Shown: in pieces, positions 51,294 through 60,371 of the stretch
Position numbering within the stretch: position 1 is the first letter of the stretch
Layout of the letters: every line of letters starts with the position of its first letter
NCBI RefSeq assembly: GCF_041222825.1
Contig: NZ_CP139482.1
Coordinates: 2,697,001-2,761,000, forward strand
Direction: 5' to 3'
DNA length: 64,000 nucleotides
From: Candidatus Thalassolituus haligoni
GTDB taxonomy: Bacteria; Pseudomonadota; Gammaproteobacteria; Pseudomonadales; Oceanobacteraceae
Made by a program: the position numbers and the translations under genes
Notes under the pieces: model-generated
Told to the model about the DNA's origin: nothing
Database searches by the model: none
What the model saw: only the letters and a program-made list of their open reading frames with translations

Positions 51294-52085
51294 ATGATGA
51301 CTAGATATCTCCAATCGCTGGGCCTTGCCCTGGCACTCCTGCTGACATCCGTCTCCTCCCATGCGGCCGCCAATGAGCTGATGATCCAGCTACAGCATAT
51401 GCGCCTCGCCTCGATTGGTGTGATGACTGACTTTTTTATGTATACCGGCCTGGATGGTGACAGCAAGTACGGTCGCCGTATGAATGCCGATATGGAATCG
51501 TTTAATGCGTCACTAGCCCAAGCACGGGAAAACGTTGCCAGCCAAGAACTGATCAGTCACCTGAACGATATTGAGCAAGAATGGCTGAGCTTTACCCAGT
51601 CACTGAACAGCAACCGCAACCTGGTTGAAAACCAGGGTTTTCCAAGCGTTCAGATGGTTGACGAGCTGGGTCGCCTCAACAACGCGCTGGTTACTCGTAT
51701 TTCAGCGGCCTACCACCAGGTTGCCGGAGTCAGTGATACCAACCCGGCGATAGAAAAAGTCCGTGATATGGCCATGCTGTTGCAGGAAATGACCACCCAG
51801 TATGCGGCATCGGCCGCCATGGATGACTCCGAGGTTTATCTGGGTGAATACAAGCGCACCATGCAGAAGATGACTTCGGATTTTGAATTCCGACTGGCAG
51901 ATCTCAAAGCCGTGGCGTACCAGCGCTCCACTCATATTCTGATGGACAACATCAACAGCAAGTGGCGTTTTCTGCGCAATTCCATTACCCGTCAACACGA
52001 AATGGATGTTCCTTTCCTGGTGATCAGTTACAACGATCGTATTATTCGCCACTTGGAAGAACTGGAAGGCAAGATTGGCAGTTGA
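51294..52085 (+). CDS. Secreted or periplasmic helical protein, function unknown
   Basis: 263 residues. Signal peptide LGLALALLLTSVSSHAAA, then almost entirely alpha-helical sequence (MIQLQHMRLASIGVMTDFFMY; NDIEQEWLSFTQSLNSNRN; MAMLLQEMTTQYAASAAM; HILMDNINSKWRFLRNSI). The helical pattern recalls four-helix-bundle ligand-binding domains of chemoreceptors, but there is no membrane anchor or signalling domain. No family recognised. Two adjacent ATG codons (51294, 51297) after TGAGG. Ends with a good terminator. Confidence 0.75.
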   Translation: MMTRYLQSLGLALALLLTSVSSHAAANELMIQLQHMRLASIGVMTDFFMYTGLDGDSKYGRRMNADMESFNASLAQARENVASQELISHLNDIEQEWLSFTQSLNSNRNLVENQGFPSVQMVDELGRLNNALVTRISAAYHQVAGVSDTNPAIEKVRDMAMLLQEMTTQYAASAAMDDSEVYLGEYKRTMQKMTSDFEFRLADLKAVAYQRSTHILMDNINSKWRFLRNSITRQHEMDVPFLVISYNDRIIRHLEELEGKIGS

Positions 52086-52111
52086 TCTGATCCAACCGAT
52101 CCGACACCCAT

Positions 52112-52142
52112 AAAAAGTAGCCCTCATCAGGCTACTTTTTTA
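52112..52142 (+). terminator. Rho-independent terminator
   Basis: AAAAAGTAGCC, loop CTCATCA, GGCTACTTTTTT; 27 bp after the stop of the secreted helical protein. It may also serve the convergent gene at 52167. Confidence 0.92.
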
Positions 52143-52166
52143 TGGCCAGCATTTATTGGTCGCTCA

Positions 52167-52700
52167 TCAGGCCAAAACAGCCAGTGCGGTCAACACCTGT
52201 AGATATCCTTCGGCACTGGCGGCTTTTCGCTCTGCCGGAATCAGACTGACCCGGTTTTCATACAGTTCCAGTAACAGGACGTCATCATTCAGACCCGTCA
52301 GCGCTGCTCGAATGCCAGCCCCAAGCGACTCGGCCAACGCCAACCGCTGCTCTTGACCCTGCGCCGGGTCACCCGGTAAATCATGCCACGACAGTCCTTG
52401 CGGCAATCCGGCAGTTTCCCACGCCGGTTGGCCGACGATACGAAACAACAGCTGCTGACGGGGCTTGCCCTCGTCATGCGCTGGCTGCCGGAACACCAGC
52501 GTGTAACAAGTACCGGTAATATTTTCCCGCACCCCGGTTTTGGCGGCGTCTGCCTGAAACGTATGATGACGAACCTGCAGCCCTGCCTTGATGGCATCAA
52601 GCCGCAACGCCGCCAGGCGGGAATCTCGCGGGCTGGGTTTCATCCAGTAGACAGACCCGAACACCACCAGCACCACCGCAAGCGGGATAAGCCAGCTCAC
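52167..52700 (-). CDS. Conserved membrane-anchored protein of unknown function
   Basis: 177 residues. One N-terminal membrane helix (LIPLAVVLVVFGSVYWM) followed by PSPRDSRLAALRLDAIKAGLQVRHHTF and a soluble domain ending LLLELYENRVSLIPAERKAA. Proteins with this PSPR..RLAALR start are found beside the ABC-F gene in Pseudomonas-like genomes and are sometimes labelled YajC-like, but no YajC activity is evident. It overlaps the end of the upstream uup gene by 4 bp, so the two are likely coupled. Confidence 0.75.
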   Translation of the reverse strand: MSWLIPLAVVLVVFGSVYWMKPSPRDSRLAALRLDAIKAGLQVRHHTFQADAAKTGVRENITGTCYTLVFRQPAHDEGKPRQQLLFRIVGQPAWETAGLPQGLSWHDLPGDPAQGQEQRLALAESLGAGIRAALTGLNDDVLLLELYENRVSLIPAERKAASAEGYLQVLTALAVLA

Positions 52701-54619
52701 GATGCCATTTCCTCAAGTTCCAGCCAACGCTCTTCCAGTTGCTCGATTGCTGTTTCAGCGGCTGCCAGCTCCGCCAGCACAGCCTGCACAGAGTCGGCAT
52801 CGCCAGCATAAAAATCCGCAGCATGAGTCGTCGCCGCCAGTGCATCTCGCCGAGCTTCGGCAGCAGCAATCTGCTCCGGTAGCTGATCCAGTTCGCGCTG
52901 CAGTTTGTAGGAGAGTTTTTTGGCTGCCGGTGGCTTAGCTGGCGCAGGCGCCACTGCTGCCGCCTTTGGTGTCGACTTTTGTGATTGTTTTTGCTGTTTA
53001 CCGGCTTTTTGGCTTGCCTTGGTGGCGGCCTGTTTGGCCAGATGGCGGGCTTCCCAGTCGGAGTACCCACCGGTCTGTTCGTCAATATGGCCATCACCTT
53101 CAAACACCAGCAACTGGGTAACCACGTTATCGAGGAAAGCCCGGTCGTGACTGACCAGTAACAGGGTGCCCTGATATTCCATCAGCCGTTCTTCCAACAG
53201 TTCCAGGGTTTCTACATCCAGGTCGTTGGTCGGCTCATCCATCACCAGCAGATTGCATGGCTTCAGGAACAGCTTGGCCAGCAAGACCCGGTTACGTTCA
53301 CCACCCGACAAGGCCCGAACCGGTGTGCGGGCACGTTCCGGGGGAAACAGGAAATCCCCCAGGTAACCGATCACATGGCGGCTCTGGCCGTTCACTTCGA
53401 CATGATCCTTGCCATCAGCGACGTTATCGGCGATCGATTTGTTGCCATCCAGCATATGCCGGGACTGATCGAAGTAGGCCACTTCCAGTTTGGTGCCAAC
53501 CCTGAGTTCACCGGACTGGGGTTGCAGCTGTCCCAGCAGCAGCTTTAACAGGGTACTTTTACCTGCACCGTTGGGGCCAACCAGCCCGATGCGATCACCA
53601 CGCTGAATAATGGTAGAAAAATGGGCCACTTGGGGCTGGTCACCCCAGGCATAGCTGATGTCCGTCGCTTCAAAGACAATTTTCCCGGACGAATCGGTAC
53701 TGGTCATATTGATATTGGCGGTACCTTGACGCTCACGGCGAGCACCACGTTCGTTACGCATTTCTTTCAGCCGTTCAACTCGGCCTTCATTCCTGGTGCG
53801 GCGCGCCTTGATCCCTTGGCGAATCCATTTTTCTTCCTCCGCCAGACGCTTGTCGAACAGCGCATTCTGGGTCGCCTCGTCTTCGAGACGTTTTTCCCGA
53901 TATTCAATAAAGCTGAGATAGTCACCTTGCCAAATGTAGACATGGCCACGGTCGAGCTCAACAATGCGGGTCGCCAGGCTTTGCACAAAGGCCCGGTCGT
54001 GGCTGATAAACACCAGCGTGCCACTGAATTGCTTGAGTTGCTCTTCGAGCCACTTGATCGTGGCGATATCCATGTGGTTGGTTGGTTCGTCCAGAATCAG
54101 CAGATCCGGCTCAACCACCAGAGCTCTGGCCAACATAACCCGACGTTGCCAGCCACCGCTCAGCTCGGCAAAACTGCGTTCAGCGGGTAAATCCAGGCGC
54201 TGAATAATCGCCTCGACCTTTTGCTGCCAACTCCAGCCGTCATTGGCTTCGATGCGGGTTTGCAGTTTTTCCATCAGGTTGAGATCCGCGTGCTCTCCCT
54301 TGTGAGTTTCTTCATGATAGCGGGCAATGTCTTCACCCACCTGCCCCAACCCCTGGGCAACCACATCGTAAACCGGAATATCCACTTTTTCTGGCAGCGC
54401 CTGCTGCAGCGTTGCCATACTCAACATGTCGAGACGCTGAATAACCCCATCGTCTGTTGTCACTTCACCGGTCAGGACTTTCAGCAAGGTTGACTTGCCC
54501 TCGCCATTACGGCCAACGATACAGACCCGCTCGCCGGAGTGGATATCCAGATCCACCTTATCGAGCAGTACATGATCACCAAAGGCCAACTCGGCCTGTT
54601 TTAAACTCACCAACACCAT
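52697..54619 (-). CDS. uup: ABC-F family ATPase Uup
   Basis: 640 residues, two ABC domains in one chain: Walker A GRNGEGKST and GPNGAGKST, signatures LSGGWQRR and LSGGERNR, Walker B LLILDEPTNHMD and LLVMDEPTNDLD. A charged linker (EEKWIRQGIKARRTRNEGRVERLK) joins them and a Lys/Ala-rich tail leads into a C-terminal coiled coil (about 560-640), the hallmark of Uup rather than EttA. It acts on the ribosome or branched DNA. ATG 54619 chosen over an upstream start, since MVLVSLKQAEL begins the first ABC domain. Confidence 0.94.
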   Translation of the reverse strand: MVLVSLKQAELAFGDHVLLDKVDLDIHSGERVCIVGRNGEGKSTLLKVLTGEVTTDDGVIQRLDMLSMATLQQALPEKVDIPVYDVVAQGLGQVGEDIARYHEETHKGEHADLNLMEKLQTRIEANDGWSWQQKVEAIIQRLDLPAERSFAELSGGWQRRVMLARALVVEPDLLILDEPTNHMDIATIKWLEEQLKQFSGTLVFISHDRAFVQSLATRIVELDRGHVYIWQGDYLSFIEYREKRLEDEATQNALFDKRLAEEEKWIRQGIKARRTRNEGRVERLKEMRNERGARRERQGTANINMTSTDSSGKIVFEATDISYAWGDQPQVAHFSTIIQRGDRIGLVGPNGAGKSTLLKLLLGQLQPQSGELRVGTKLEVAYFDQSRHMLDGNKSIADNVADGKDHVEVNGQSRHVIGYLGDFLFPPERARTPVRALSGGERNRVLLAKLFLKPCNLLVMDEPTNDLDVETLELLEERLMEYQGTLLLVSHDRAFLDNVVTQLLVFEGDGHIDEQTGGYSDWEARHLAKQAATKASQKAGKQQKQSQKSTPKAAAVAPAPAKPPAAKKLSYKLQRELDQLPEQIAAAEARRDALAATTHAADFYAGDADSVQAVLAELAAAETAIEQLEERWLELEEMAS

Positions 54620-55113
54620 ACAAACCGCCTGCAAACCGACAGAATCGCATCCCGAATACGCAATATACCGGGCCAAGCGCGCAGTTTACTGGTGCTGCCG
54701 CCACCTTAACAGGCAAACCGCCATCAGATTGCAAAGTATTGGGGACATCTATTTAATCCGGTGCTCACTCTGGGCTACCAGATGCTTTCGAATCACGAAG
54801 CCGACTTGCAGGCCTGACGGGTCACGTCAAACGTCGGCGACACAGCGTCGAGATCATCCGGCAGCCCCCGCAGGGCGCGGGTTGCCGCCGTCCAGTGCGG
54901 TGTTGACGAATGTGAAAAGGACGCGTCCTTTCGCTGCATTCGCCGCCTCGCCCTGCACAACGGCAACACTCGCGCAGAGCCGTGCAGGATTAAATAGATG
55001 TCCCCTATTTGTAAACATCCAGGCCAAAGTGAATTATCCTTCACGGCACACTGTAACATCGCCATCTGCAGGCCGGACTGGCATCAGGATTTGTATGGAA
55101 AGGACGGAATACC
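54620..55113. other. 494-bp intergenic region carrying a MITE-like element
   Basis: Upstream of both uup (leftward) and the RND adaptor gene (rightward). Most of it is the element at 54741-55005, which separates the two promoters. No gene is called. Confidence 0.6.
54737..55009. mobile_element. MITE-like element with 19-bp inverted ends and TATT duplication
   Basis: 265 bp (54741-55005) bounded by perfect inverted copies of GGGGACATCTATTTAATCC (54741-54759 and 54987-55005). TATT lies directly outside both ends (54737-54740, 55006-55009), as a target duplication. The inside is GC-rich and holds no intact transposase, so it would depend on one supplied elsewhere. Confidence 0.75.
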
Positions 55114-56202
55114 ATGTCGATTACGCTTAACCGTGGCTACCTTGCCGCTGCCGCCGTTATCATTGCAACCGCCGTATGGATGTTGCTGGGATCGGATGCC
55201 GAACCAGCAGCAGATACCGCCATACCGCAGGAAACATCACGGCTTGCCAGGGTACAGGTCGAAGACCTGATCCCGGTTCAGCATGTCCGTTCGATCAAGT
55301 TATCAGGCAAGCTGGCGGCGAATCGTACCGTAACCATCAAGTCCGAATTGAGAGCCAGGGTTGACGCTATTCATGCTCACAAAGGCCAGAGAGTCAGGCG
55401 TGGCCAGCTGCTGCTCGAGCTTGACCGACGCGATTGGCCTGCCCGAGTGCAACAGGCCCAGGCCAATTTGCGTCAGCGTCAATTGGAACAACACAGCGTG
55501 ACTCAGCTAAAAAAACAGGGGCTGGCCAACGAATCTCTGTTGGCCCAGGCCGACACGGCATTGGCAAATGCGCAAGCCGAGTTGACTGCGGCGCAACTAC
55601 AAGTCGATGCGGCAGCCGTTCATGCGCCGTTTGATGGCGTCATCAACAACCGGATGGTAGAGCTGGGTGCCTTCGTCAAGGACGGTGATCCGCTGCTGGA
55701 GTTGGTTGATTTTGCTCCGTATCTGGTGACAGCCCAGGTCGCGGAAAATGACGTCAGCCTGCTCAGCCCCGGTATGCCTGGTCAGGCAAGGTTGTTATCC
55801 GGGCACGTGGTTAGCGGCACAATCCGCTTTGTTTCATCCCTCGCCAATGCAGCAACCCGAACCTTTACGGTTGAGCTGGAACTGGCCAATCCGGAACACC
55901 AGCCGATCCCGGCCGGGCAGAGCGCCCAGCTGATCGTGCCATTGGGGGAGCGTCAGGCTTATCATATTTCGCCCGCCTTACTGGTACTGGATGCCGCTGG
56001 CAAGATGGGCCTCAAGGTCGTTAATCAGGATAACCGGGTTGAGTTTGTCAGTGTCGATTTGGAAGGTGCTGATCAGAATGGTGTTTGGGTCTACGGCCCC
56101 GAATCCATCCGCCTGATTACCCAGGGCGCCGGTTTTGTTCAGCCCGGACAGCAGGTTGAAGCGGTCATCCGGGTGACGACCAGCCAGCCAACGGGAGAAT
56201 AA
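55114..56202 (+). CDS. RND efflux periplasmic adaptor (membrane fusion protein)
   Basis: 362 residues. N-terminal anchor (GYLAAAAVIIATAVWMLLG), lipoyl-like half motifs (IHAHKGQRVRRGQLLLELDRRDWPARV and VHAPFDGVINNRMVELGAFVKDGDPLLELVD), a short coiled-coil hairpin between them (residues 110-160), and the beta-barrel domain (LVTAQVAENDVSLLSPG). It couples the inner membrane pump encoded 2 bp later to an outer membrane channel that is not in this window. AGGA precedes the ATG. Confidence 0.93.
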   Translation: MSITLNRGYLAAAAVIIATAVWMLLGSDAEPAADTAIPQETSRLARVQVEDLIPVQHVRSIKLSGKLAANRTVTIKSELRARVDAIHAHKGQRVRRGQLLLELDRRDWPARVQQAQANLRQRQLEQHSVTQLKKQGLANESLLAQADTALANAQAELTAAQLQVDAAAVHAPFDGVINNRMVELGAFVKDGDPLLELVDFAPYLVTAQVAENDVSLLSPGMPGQARLLSGHVVSGTIRFVSSLANAATRTFTVELELANPEHQPIPAGQSAQLIVPLGERQAYHISPALLVLDAAGKMGLKVVNQDNRVEFVSVDLEGADQNGVWVYGPESIRLITQGAGFVQPGQQVEAVIRVTTSQPTGE

Positions 56203-56204
56203 TC

Positions 56205-59200
56205 ATGTACGCCCTGATCGATGCAGCGCTCAGCCGTGCCCGCACAGTGATGATGGTGTTTGTGCTGGTTATGCTGGTTGGCCTGTCGGTGCTGGTCTCC
56301 ATTCCCAAAGAAAGCTCACCCGACGTCACCGTACCGTTTGTTTATGTGTCAGTAGCGCACGATGGTATCTCCCCGGAGGATGCCGACACCCTGCTCTACA
56401 AGCCGCTCGAACGTGAATTACGAGGACTCGACGGCCTGAAAGAAATGGTCTCGACCGCCACCACCGGGCACCTGTCAATCGTGCTGGAATTCTACACCGA
56501 CGTTGATATTGACCAGGCACTGCTCGACGTGCGCCAAAAAGTAGATGATGCCCGCGGTGATCTGCCAGAAGACAGCCATGAACCCAGAGTCCTGGAAATC
56601 AACGTGGCGCTGTTTCCGGTGGCTGTTGTTACCCTCTCGGGTGACGTCAGTGAAACCGAACTCTACGCCGTTGCCAATGACTTGCAGGATCGTCTCGAAG
56701 CACTGCCAGGCGTACTGGAAGCCGCGATTAAAGGCAAACGGGAAGAAATTGCTGAAATTGTGGTCGATCCGGTGCGCATGGATAACTACCAGTTGTCGAT
56801 GGCGGAACTGTCCAGCCTGGTTGCCAACAACAGCTCGCTGGTTGCCAGCGAAGACCTGCAAAACGAGGCTGGCCGCTTCAGCATCAAGATTCCGGGACTG
56901 GTCGAAAACATCAGCGATATCCTCGACATGCCGGTCAAGGTCAGTGGTGACCAGGTCGTGCTGTTCCGGGACATCGCCGTTGGCCGTTTGGCCTACAAGG
57001 ATCGCGACAGCAGCGCCCGCATCAATGGCCGGCCCGCTGTGACACTGGAAATCAAAAAACGTATTGGCTCCAACATCATTGATACCATCAGCCAGGTGCG
57101 CGATGTCATCGATAGCGTGAAGCCGTATTGGCCAGCGGGTATTGATGCCAGCATCATTCAGGATGAATCCAGCGAAATCAAGAGCATGCTCAACGACCTG
57201 TTTAACAACGTGCTGGTCGCCACTCTGATGGTGATTATTCTGGTATTGGGCAGCCTCGGTATTCGCAACTCGATACTGGTGGGGCTGGCCATACCCGGTG
57301 CATTTCTGATGGGACTTATTTGGCTCAGCCTTACAGGCAATACCATGAACATGGTGGTGCTGTTTGCGCTGATACTCTCGGTCGGCATGCTGGTTGATGG
57401 TGCCATTGTCGTGACCGAGTACGCCGACCGGCGACTGGCCGATGGCGCCACACCCAAACAGGCTTATGCCGATGCCGCCAAGCGTATGGCCTGGCCCATC
57501 ACCGCCTCAACGGCCACCACTCTGGCGGTCTTTCTGCCCCTGTTATTCTGGCCTGGCACCACCGGCGACTTTATGAAATATCTGCCGCTAACGCTGCTTT
57601 ATACCCTGACCGCATCGCTGATTATGGCACTGATTGTGGTGCCAACCCTGGGCTCGATTATCAGCCGTAGTGGCGGTTATGAAGATAACACCATCGCCAG
57701 ACTGAAAGCCGCCGAACGCGGCGACTTCGACCATATCGGCGGTTTCACCGGAGGCTATGTCCGGGTACTTCGAGCGGCATTAAATCGTCCTCTGATGGTG
57801 CTGTTTCTGTGCCTGCTGACGTTGGTCGTATCATTTGTCTTTTACGGCAAACATGGTCACGGGGTGGAGTTTTTTCCGGATGTTGATTCCGATATCGGCC
57901 TGGTGGATGTCCGCGCCCGAGGCAACCTGTCCATTCAGGAGCGCGAAGCACTGGTGTTGCAGGTAGAACAGCAAATTTTTGCGATCACCGACGTCGAATC
58001 CATCTACACCACGACGTTCGCCAAAGCCCCGAACGACTCTGCTCCAGATCTGGTCGGACGTATTCAGATCGGGCTGGCAGACTGGGAACAACGCCGTCCC
58101 GCCAATACGGTACTGGCAGAGATTGAAGCACGCAGCGCTTCGATACCGGGCATTATTGTCGAAACCCAGAAAAAACAGGGTGGCCCACCTGGCGGAGCGG
58201 ATATCCAGCTGCAACTGACGGCCAATACTGGCGAGGCCATTATTCCCTTGCTGGAACAGGTTCGAACCCTCTTTGAACAGGATCCTGAACTCAAGGATAT
58301 CCGCGACGACCGCCCGCTTGAGGGCATTGAATGGCAGCTCACCGTCAACCGCGAGCAGGCCAGCCGCTATGGTGCCAGTATTTCGGCCACCGGTGGCATG
58401 ATCCGGATGCTGACCGGCGGCCAGAAAGTCGGCTCCTTTCAACCCGACTTCACCGATGACGAAGTGGATATTGTCTTGCGCTACCCGGAAGCCCGTCGAA
58501 CCCTGGACGACCTGGATGGCTTTAACGTTTCAACCGCTTATGGCCTGGTGCCCGTCTCACAGTTTTTGACCCAGACCGCCGAGCCACGCTCCGGTGATCT
58601 GGTGCGTATCGACGGCAAACGCCGCTACCGCCTGACGGCTAACGTGCACGACGGTGTCAACGTCAACGCCAAGATCCAACAGCTCAGCGAACAGATGAAA
58701 GATCTCGACTGGCGCAGTGCCGGGGTCGAACCCAGGTTCCGGGGTGATTTTGAACAAATGGCAGAAACCGGCAGCTTCCTGGCAACCGCCTTCTCCATCG
58801 CCATTTTTATGATGGCCACCATCCTGGTGACCCAGTTCAACAGTTTTTACCAGGCTACCTTGATTATGAGCGCCATTATCCTGTCGATTGTCGGAGTGCT
58901 GATGGGCTTGTTGATTCGGGGAGAAGCGTTCGGAATCGTGATGAGCGGTGTCGGCGTTATCGCCCTGGCAGGTATCGTCGTCAACAACAATATCGTTCTG
59001 ATCGATACCTACAACCGCCTCCGCGACGAAGGTCTGGAAGCCGTCGACGCTGCCTTGCGCACCGGAGCCCAGCGTCTGCGCCCGGTCTTGCTGACCGCCG
59101 TCACCACCGTCCTTGGGCTGATACCCATGGTCATGCAATGGAATATCGATCTGATTCACCAACACACCAGCGTCGGTGCCCCCTCGTCACAATGGTGGAC

Positions 59201-59339
59201 CCAGCTATCGACCGCTATTGCCGGAGGGCTTACCTTTGCCACCGTATTGACCCTGATTCTGACCCCGTGCCTGCTGATTCTGGTTGACCGCCGGGCCAAC
59301 CCGGTAAAGCCACCACAGGAATCGGTAAAAACTGGCTGA
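56205..59339 (+). CDS. RND efflux pump inner membrane protein (AcrB/HAE1-like)
   Basis: 1044 residues, twelve membrane helices and two large periplasmic loops (PKESSPDVTVPFVYVSV; PDVDSDIGLVDVRARGNLS). TM4 carries the proton-relay Asp D398 in GMLVDGAIVV; the second Asp of the usual DD pair is Gly here. TM10 has GVIALAGIVVNNNIVLIDTYNRL. Substrate cannot be deduced; relatives pump drugs, solvents or metabolic waste. It is co-transcribed with the adaptor. A six-tRNA array begins 98 bp after the stop. Confidence 0.94.
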   Translation: MYALIDAALSRARTVMMVFVLVMLVGLSVLVSIPKESSPDVTVPFVYVSVAHDGISPEDADTLLYKPLERELRGLDGLKEMVSTATTGHLSIVLEFYTDVDIDQALLDVRQKVDDARGDLPEDSHEPRVLEINVALFPVAVVTLSGDVSETELYAVANDLQDRLEALPGVLEAAIKGKREEIAEIVVDPVRMDNYQLSMAELSSLVANNSSLVASEDLQNEAGRFSIKIPGLVENISDILDMPVKVSGDQVVLFRDIAVGRLAYKDRDSSARINGRPAVTLEIKKRIGSNIIDTISQVRDVIDSVKPYWPAGIDASIIQDESSEIKSMLNDLFNNVLVATLMVIILVLGSLGIRNSILVGLAIPGAFLMGLIWLSLTGNTMNMVVLFALILSVGMLVDGAIVVTEYADRRLADGATPKQAYADAAKRMAWPITASTATTLAVFLPLLFWPGTTGDFMKYLPLTLLYTLTASLIMALIVVPTLGSIISRSGGYEDNTIARLKAAERGDFDHIGGFTGGYVRVLRAALNRPLMVLFLCLLTLVVSFVFYGKHGHGVEFFPDVDSDIGLVDVRARGNLSIQEREALVLQVEQQIFAITDVESIYTTTFAKAPNDSAPDLVGRIQIGLADWEQRRPANTVLAEIEARSASIPGIIVETQKKQGGPPGGADIQLQLTANTGEAIIPLLEQVRTLFEQDPELKDIRDDRPLEGIEWQLTVNREQASRYGASISATGGMIRMLTGGQKVGSFQPDFTDDEVDIVLRYPEARRTLDDLDGFNVSTAYGLVPVSQFLTQTAEPRSGDLVRIDGKRRYRLTANVHDGVNVNAKIQQLSEQMKDLDWRSAGVEPRFRGDFEQMAETGSFLATAFSIAIFMMATILVTQFNSFYQATLIMSAIILSIVGVLMGLLIRGEAFGIVMSGVGVIALAGIVVNNNIVLIDTYNRLRDEGLEAVDAALRTGAQRLRPVLLTAVTTVLGLIPMVMQWNIDLIHQHTSVGAPSSQWWTQLSTAIAGGLTFATVLTLILTPCLLILVDRRANPVKPPQESVKTG

Positions 59340-59386
59340 ATTTTACGCAAGTTACTGAATAAATTTAAAAAAACAAAGATTTGTGT

Positions 59387-59414
59387 TTGACAAAGAGAGC
59401 GTCACGAGTAGAAT
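59387..59414 (+). promoter_or_regulatory. Sigma-70 promoter of the tRNA array
   Basis: TTGACA (59387-59392), 16-bp spacer, TAGAAT (59409-59414), 22 bp before the first tRNA. Near-consensus in both boxes. Confidence 0.8.
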
Positions 59415-59436
59415 GCCCACTCGCTTTTGAGACCAA

Positions 59437-59512
59437 GGGTGATTAGCTCAGCTGGGAGAGCATCTGCCTTACAAGCAGAGGGTCGGCGGTTCGATCCCGT
59501 CATCACCCACCA
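59437..59512 (+). tRNA. tRNA-Val (anticodon TAC), copy 1
   Basis: 76 bp with encoded CCA. Acceptor GGGTGAT, anticodon loop CTTACAA on stem TCTGC/GCAGA, T arm GGTTCGATCC. Identical to copies 2 and 3. Confidence 0.98.
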
Positions 59513-59533
59513 AAAGTGAAATCTGAAAGAATT

Positions 59534-59610
59534 GGACTGGTAGTTCAGTTGGTTAGAATACCGGCCTGTCACGCCGGGGGTCGCGGGTTCGAGTCCCGTC
59601 CAGTCCGCCA
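59534..59610 (+). tRNA. tRNA-Asp (anticodon GTC), copy 1
   Basis: 77 bp with encoded CCA. Acceptor GGACTGG, anticodon in CCTGTCACG, T arm GGGTTCGAGTCCC. Spacer to the preceding Val gene is 21 bp and differs from the other two pairs. Confidence 0.98.
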
Positions 59611-59634
59611 ATTCTTGTCAGTAGCGTGATATCA

Positions 59635-59710
59635 GGGTGATTAGCTCAGCTGGGAGAGCATCTGCCTTACAAGCAGAGGGTCGGCGGTTCGATCCCGTCA
59701 TCACCCACCA
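59635..59710 (+). tRNA. tRNA-Val (anticodon TAC), copy 2
   Basis: 76 bp, identical to copy 1. First gene of a 186-bp unit that is repeated at 59905-60090. Confidence 0.98.
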
Positions 59711-59743
59711 AACCTTTTGATGTGGTTTGAACATCAAAGCAGT

Positions 59744-59820
59744 GGACTGGTAGTTCAGTTGGTTAGAATACCGGCCTGTCACGCCGGGGGTCGCGGGTTC
59801 GAGTCCCGTCCAGTCCGCCA
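59744..59820 (+). tRNA. tRNA-Asp (anticodon GTC), copy 2
   Basis: 77 bp, identical to copy 1. The 33-bp spacer before it is identical to that of the third pair. Confidence 0.98.
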
Positions 59821-59904
59821 TCTACGCCATCAGCGGTGTAGATAGAGTTTAGATTTTGATTGCTGTACAAAGCGTACTGCAGCAAAAGATAAAACCCAGA
59901 CAAT

Positions 59905-59980
59905 GGGTGATTAGCTCAGCTGGGAGAGCATCTGCCTTACAAGCAGAGGGTCGGCGGTTCGATCCCGTCATCACCCACCA
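59905..59980 (+). tRNA. tRNA-Val (anticodon TAC), copy 3
   Basis: 76 bp, identical to copies 1 and 2. It begins exactly 270 bp after copy 2. Confidence 0.98.
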
Positions 59981-60013
59981 AACCTTTTGATGTGGTTTGA
60001 ACATCAAAGCAGT

Positions 60014-60090
60014 GGACTGGTAGTTCAGTTGGTTAGAATACCGGCCTGTCACGCCGGGGGTCGCGGGTTCGAGTCCCGTCCAGTCCGCCA
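60014..60090 (+). tRNA. tRNA-Asp (anticodon GTC), copy 3
   Basis: 77 bp, identical to copies 1 and 2, last in the array. No clear terminator hairpin follows within 60 bp. Confidence 0.98.
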
Positions 60091-60353
60091 TCTTTTCCGA
60101 TGTAAAAGGAATGTAGAAAGACGGTCGTCAATACGATCAGTAGAGTCTCTCTGGTTCGCCAGCCTCACTATCTTGCCTACGAATAACGATTCATCCCGCA
60201 GTCTGATTTCTCTGAAACGGTTTACCGTTGCTTCCCTCAAAAGACAGAATGATTTCTCAGGCAACACAGCGCCGGCCAATATTGCCGATCATCGCTACCG
60301 CCTGCATTGCCTAAGCCTCGTTTTTGGTCACTGATATAGTCTGTTTGGCGTTG

Positions 60354-60371
60354 GTTACTGCTAGCAGTAAC
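60354..60371. promoter_or_regulatory. 18-bp perfect palindrome GTTACTGCTAGCAGTAAC
   Basis: Fully self-complementary, flanked by GGC on the left and GCC on the right. Suitable as a binding site for a dimeric regulator. The regulator is unknown. Confidence 0.5.

Larger units (their letters stand above)
59635..60090 (+). repeat. Duplicated tRNA-Val/tRNA-Asp unit
   Basis: The 186 bp at 59635-59820 recur without a visible change at 59905-60090, including the non-functional 33-bp spacer. The 84 bp between copies is unrelated to the sequence before the first. This points to a recent duplication or gene conversion. Confidence 0.9.

Noticed and set aside
54793..55065. 90-codon minus-strand frame inside and beyond the MITE-like element
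   Set aside because: It crosses the right inverted end and shows no transposase motif.
59402..60091. Three near-identical minus-strand frames beginning MADWTGLEPATPGVTG
   Set aside because: They are antisense translations of the tRNA-Val/Asp pairs, a common annotation artefact.
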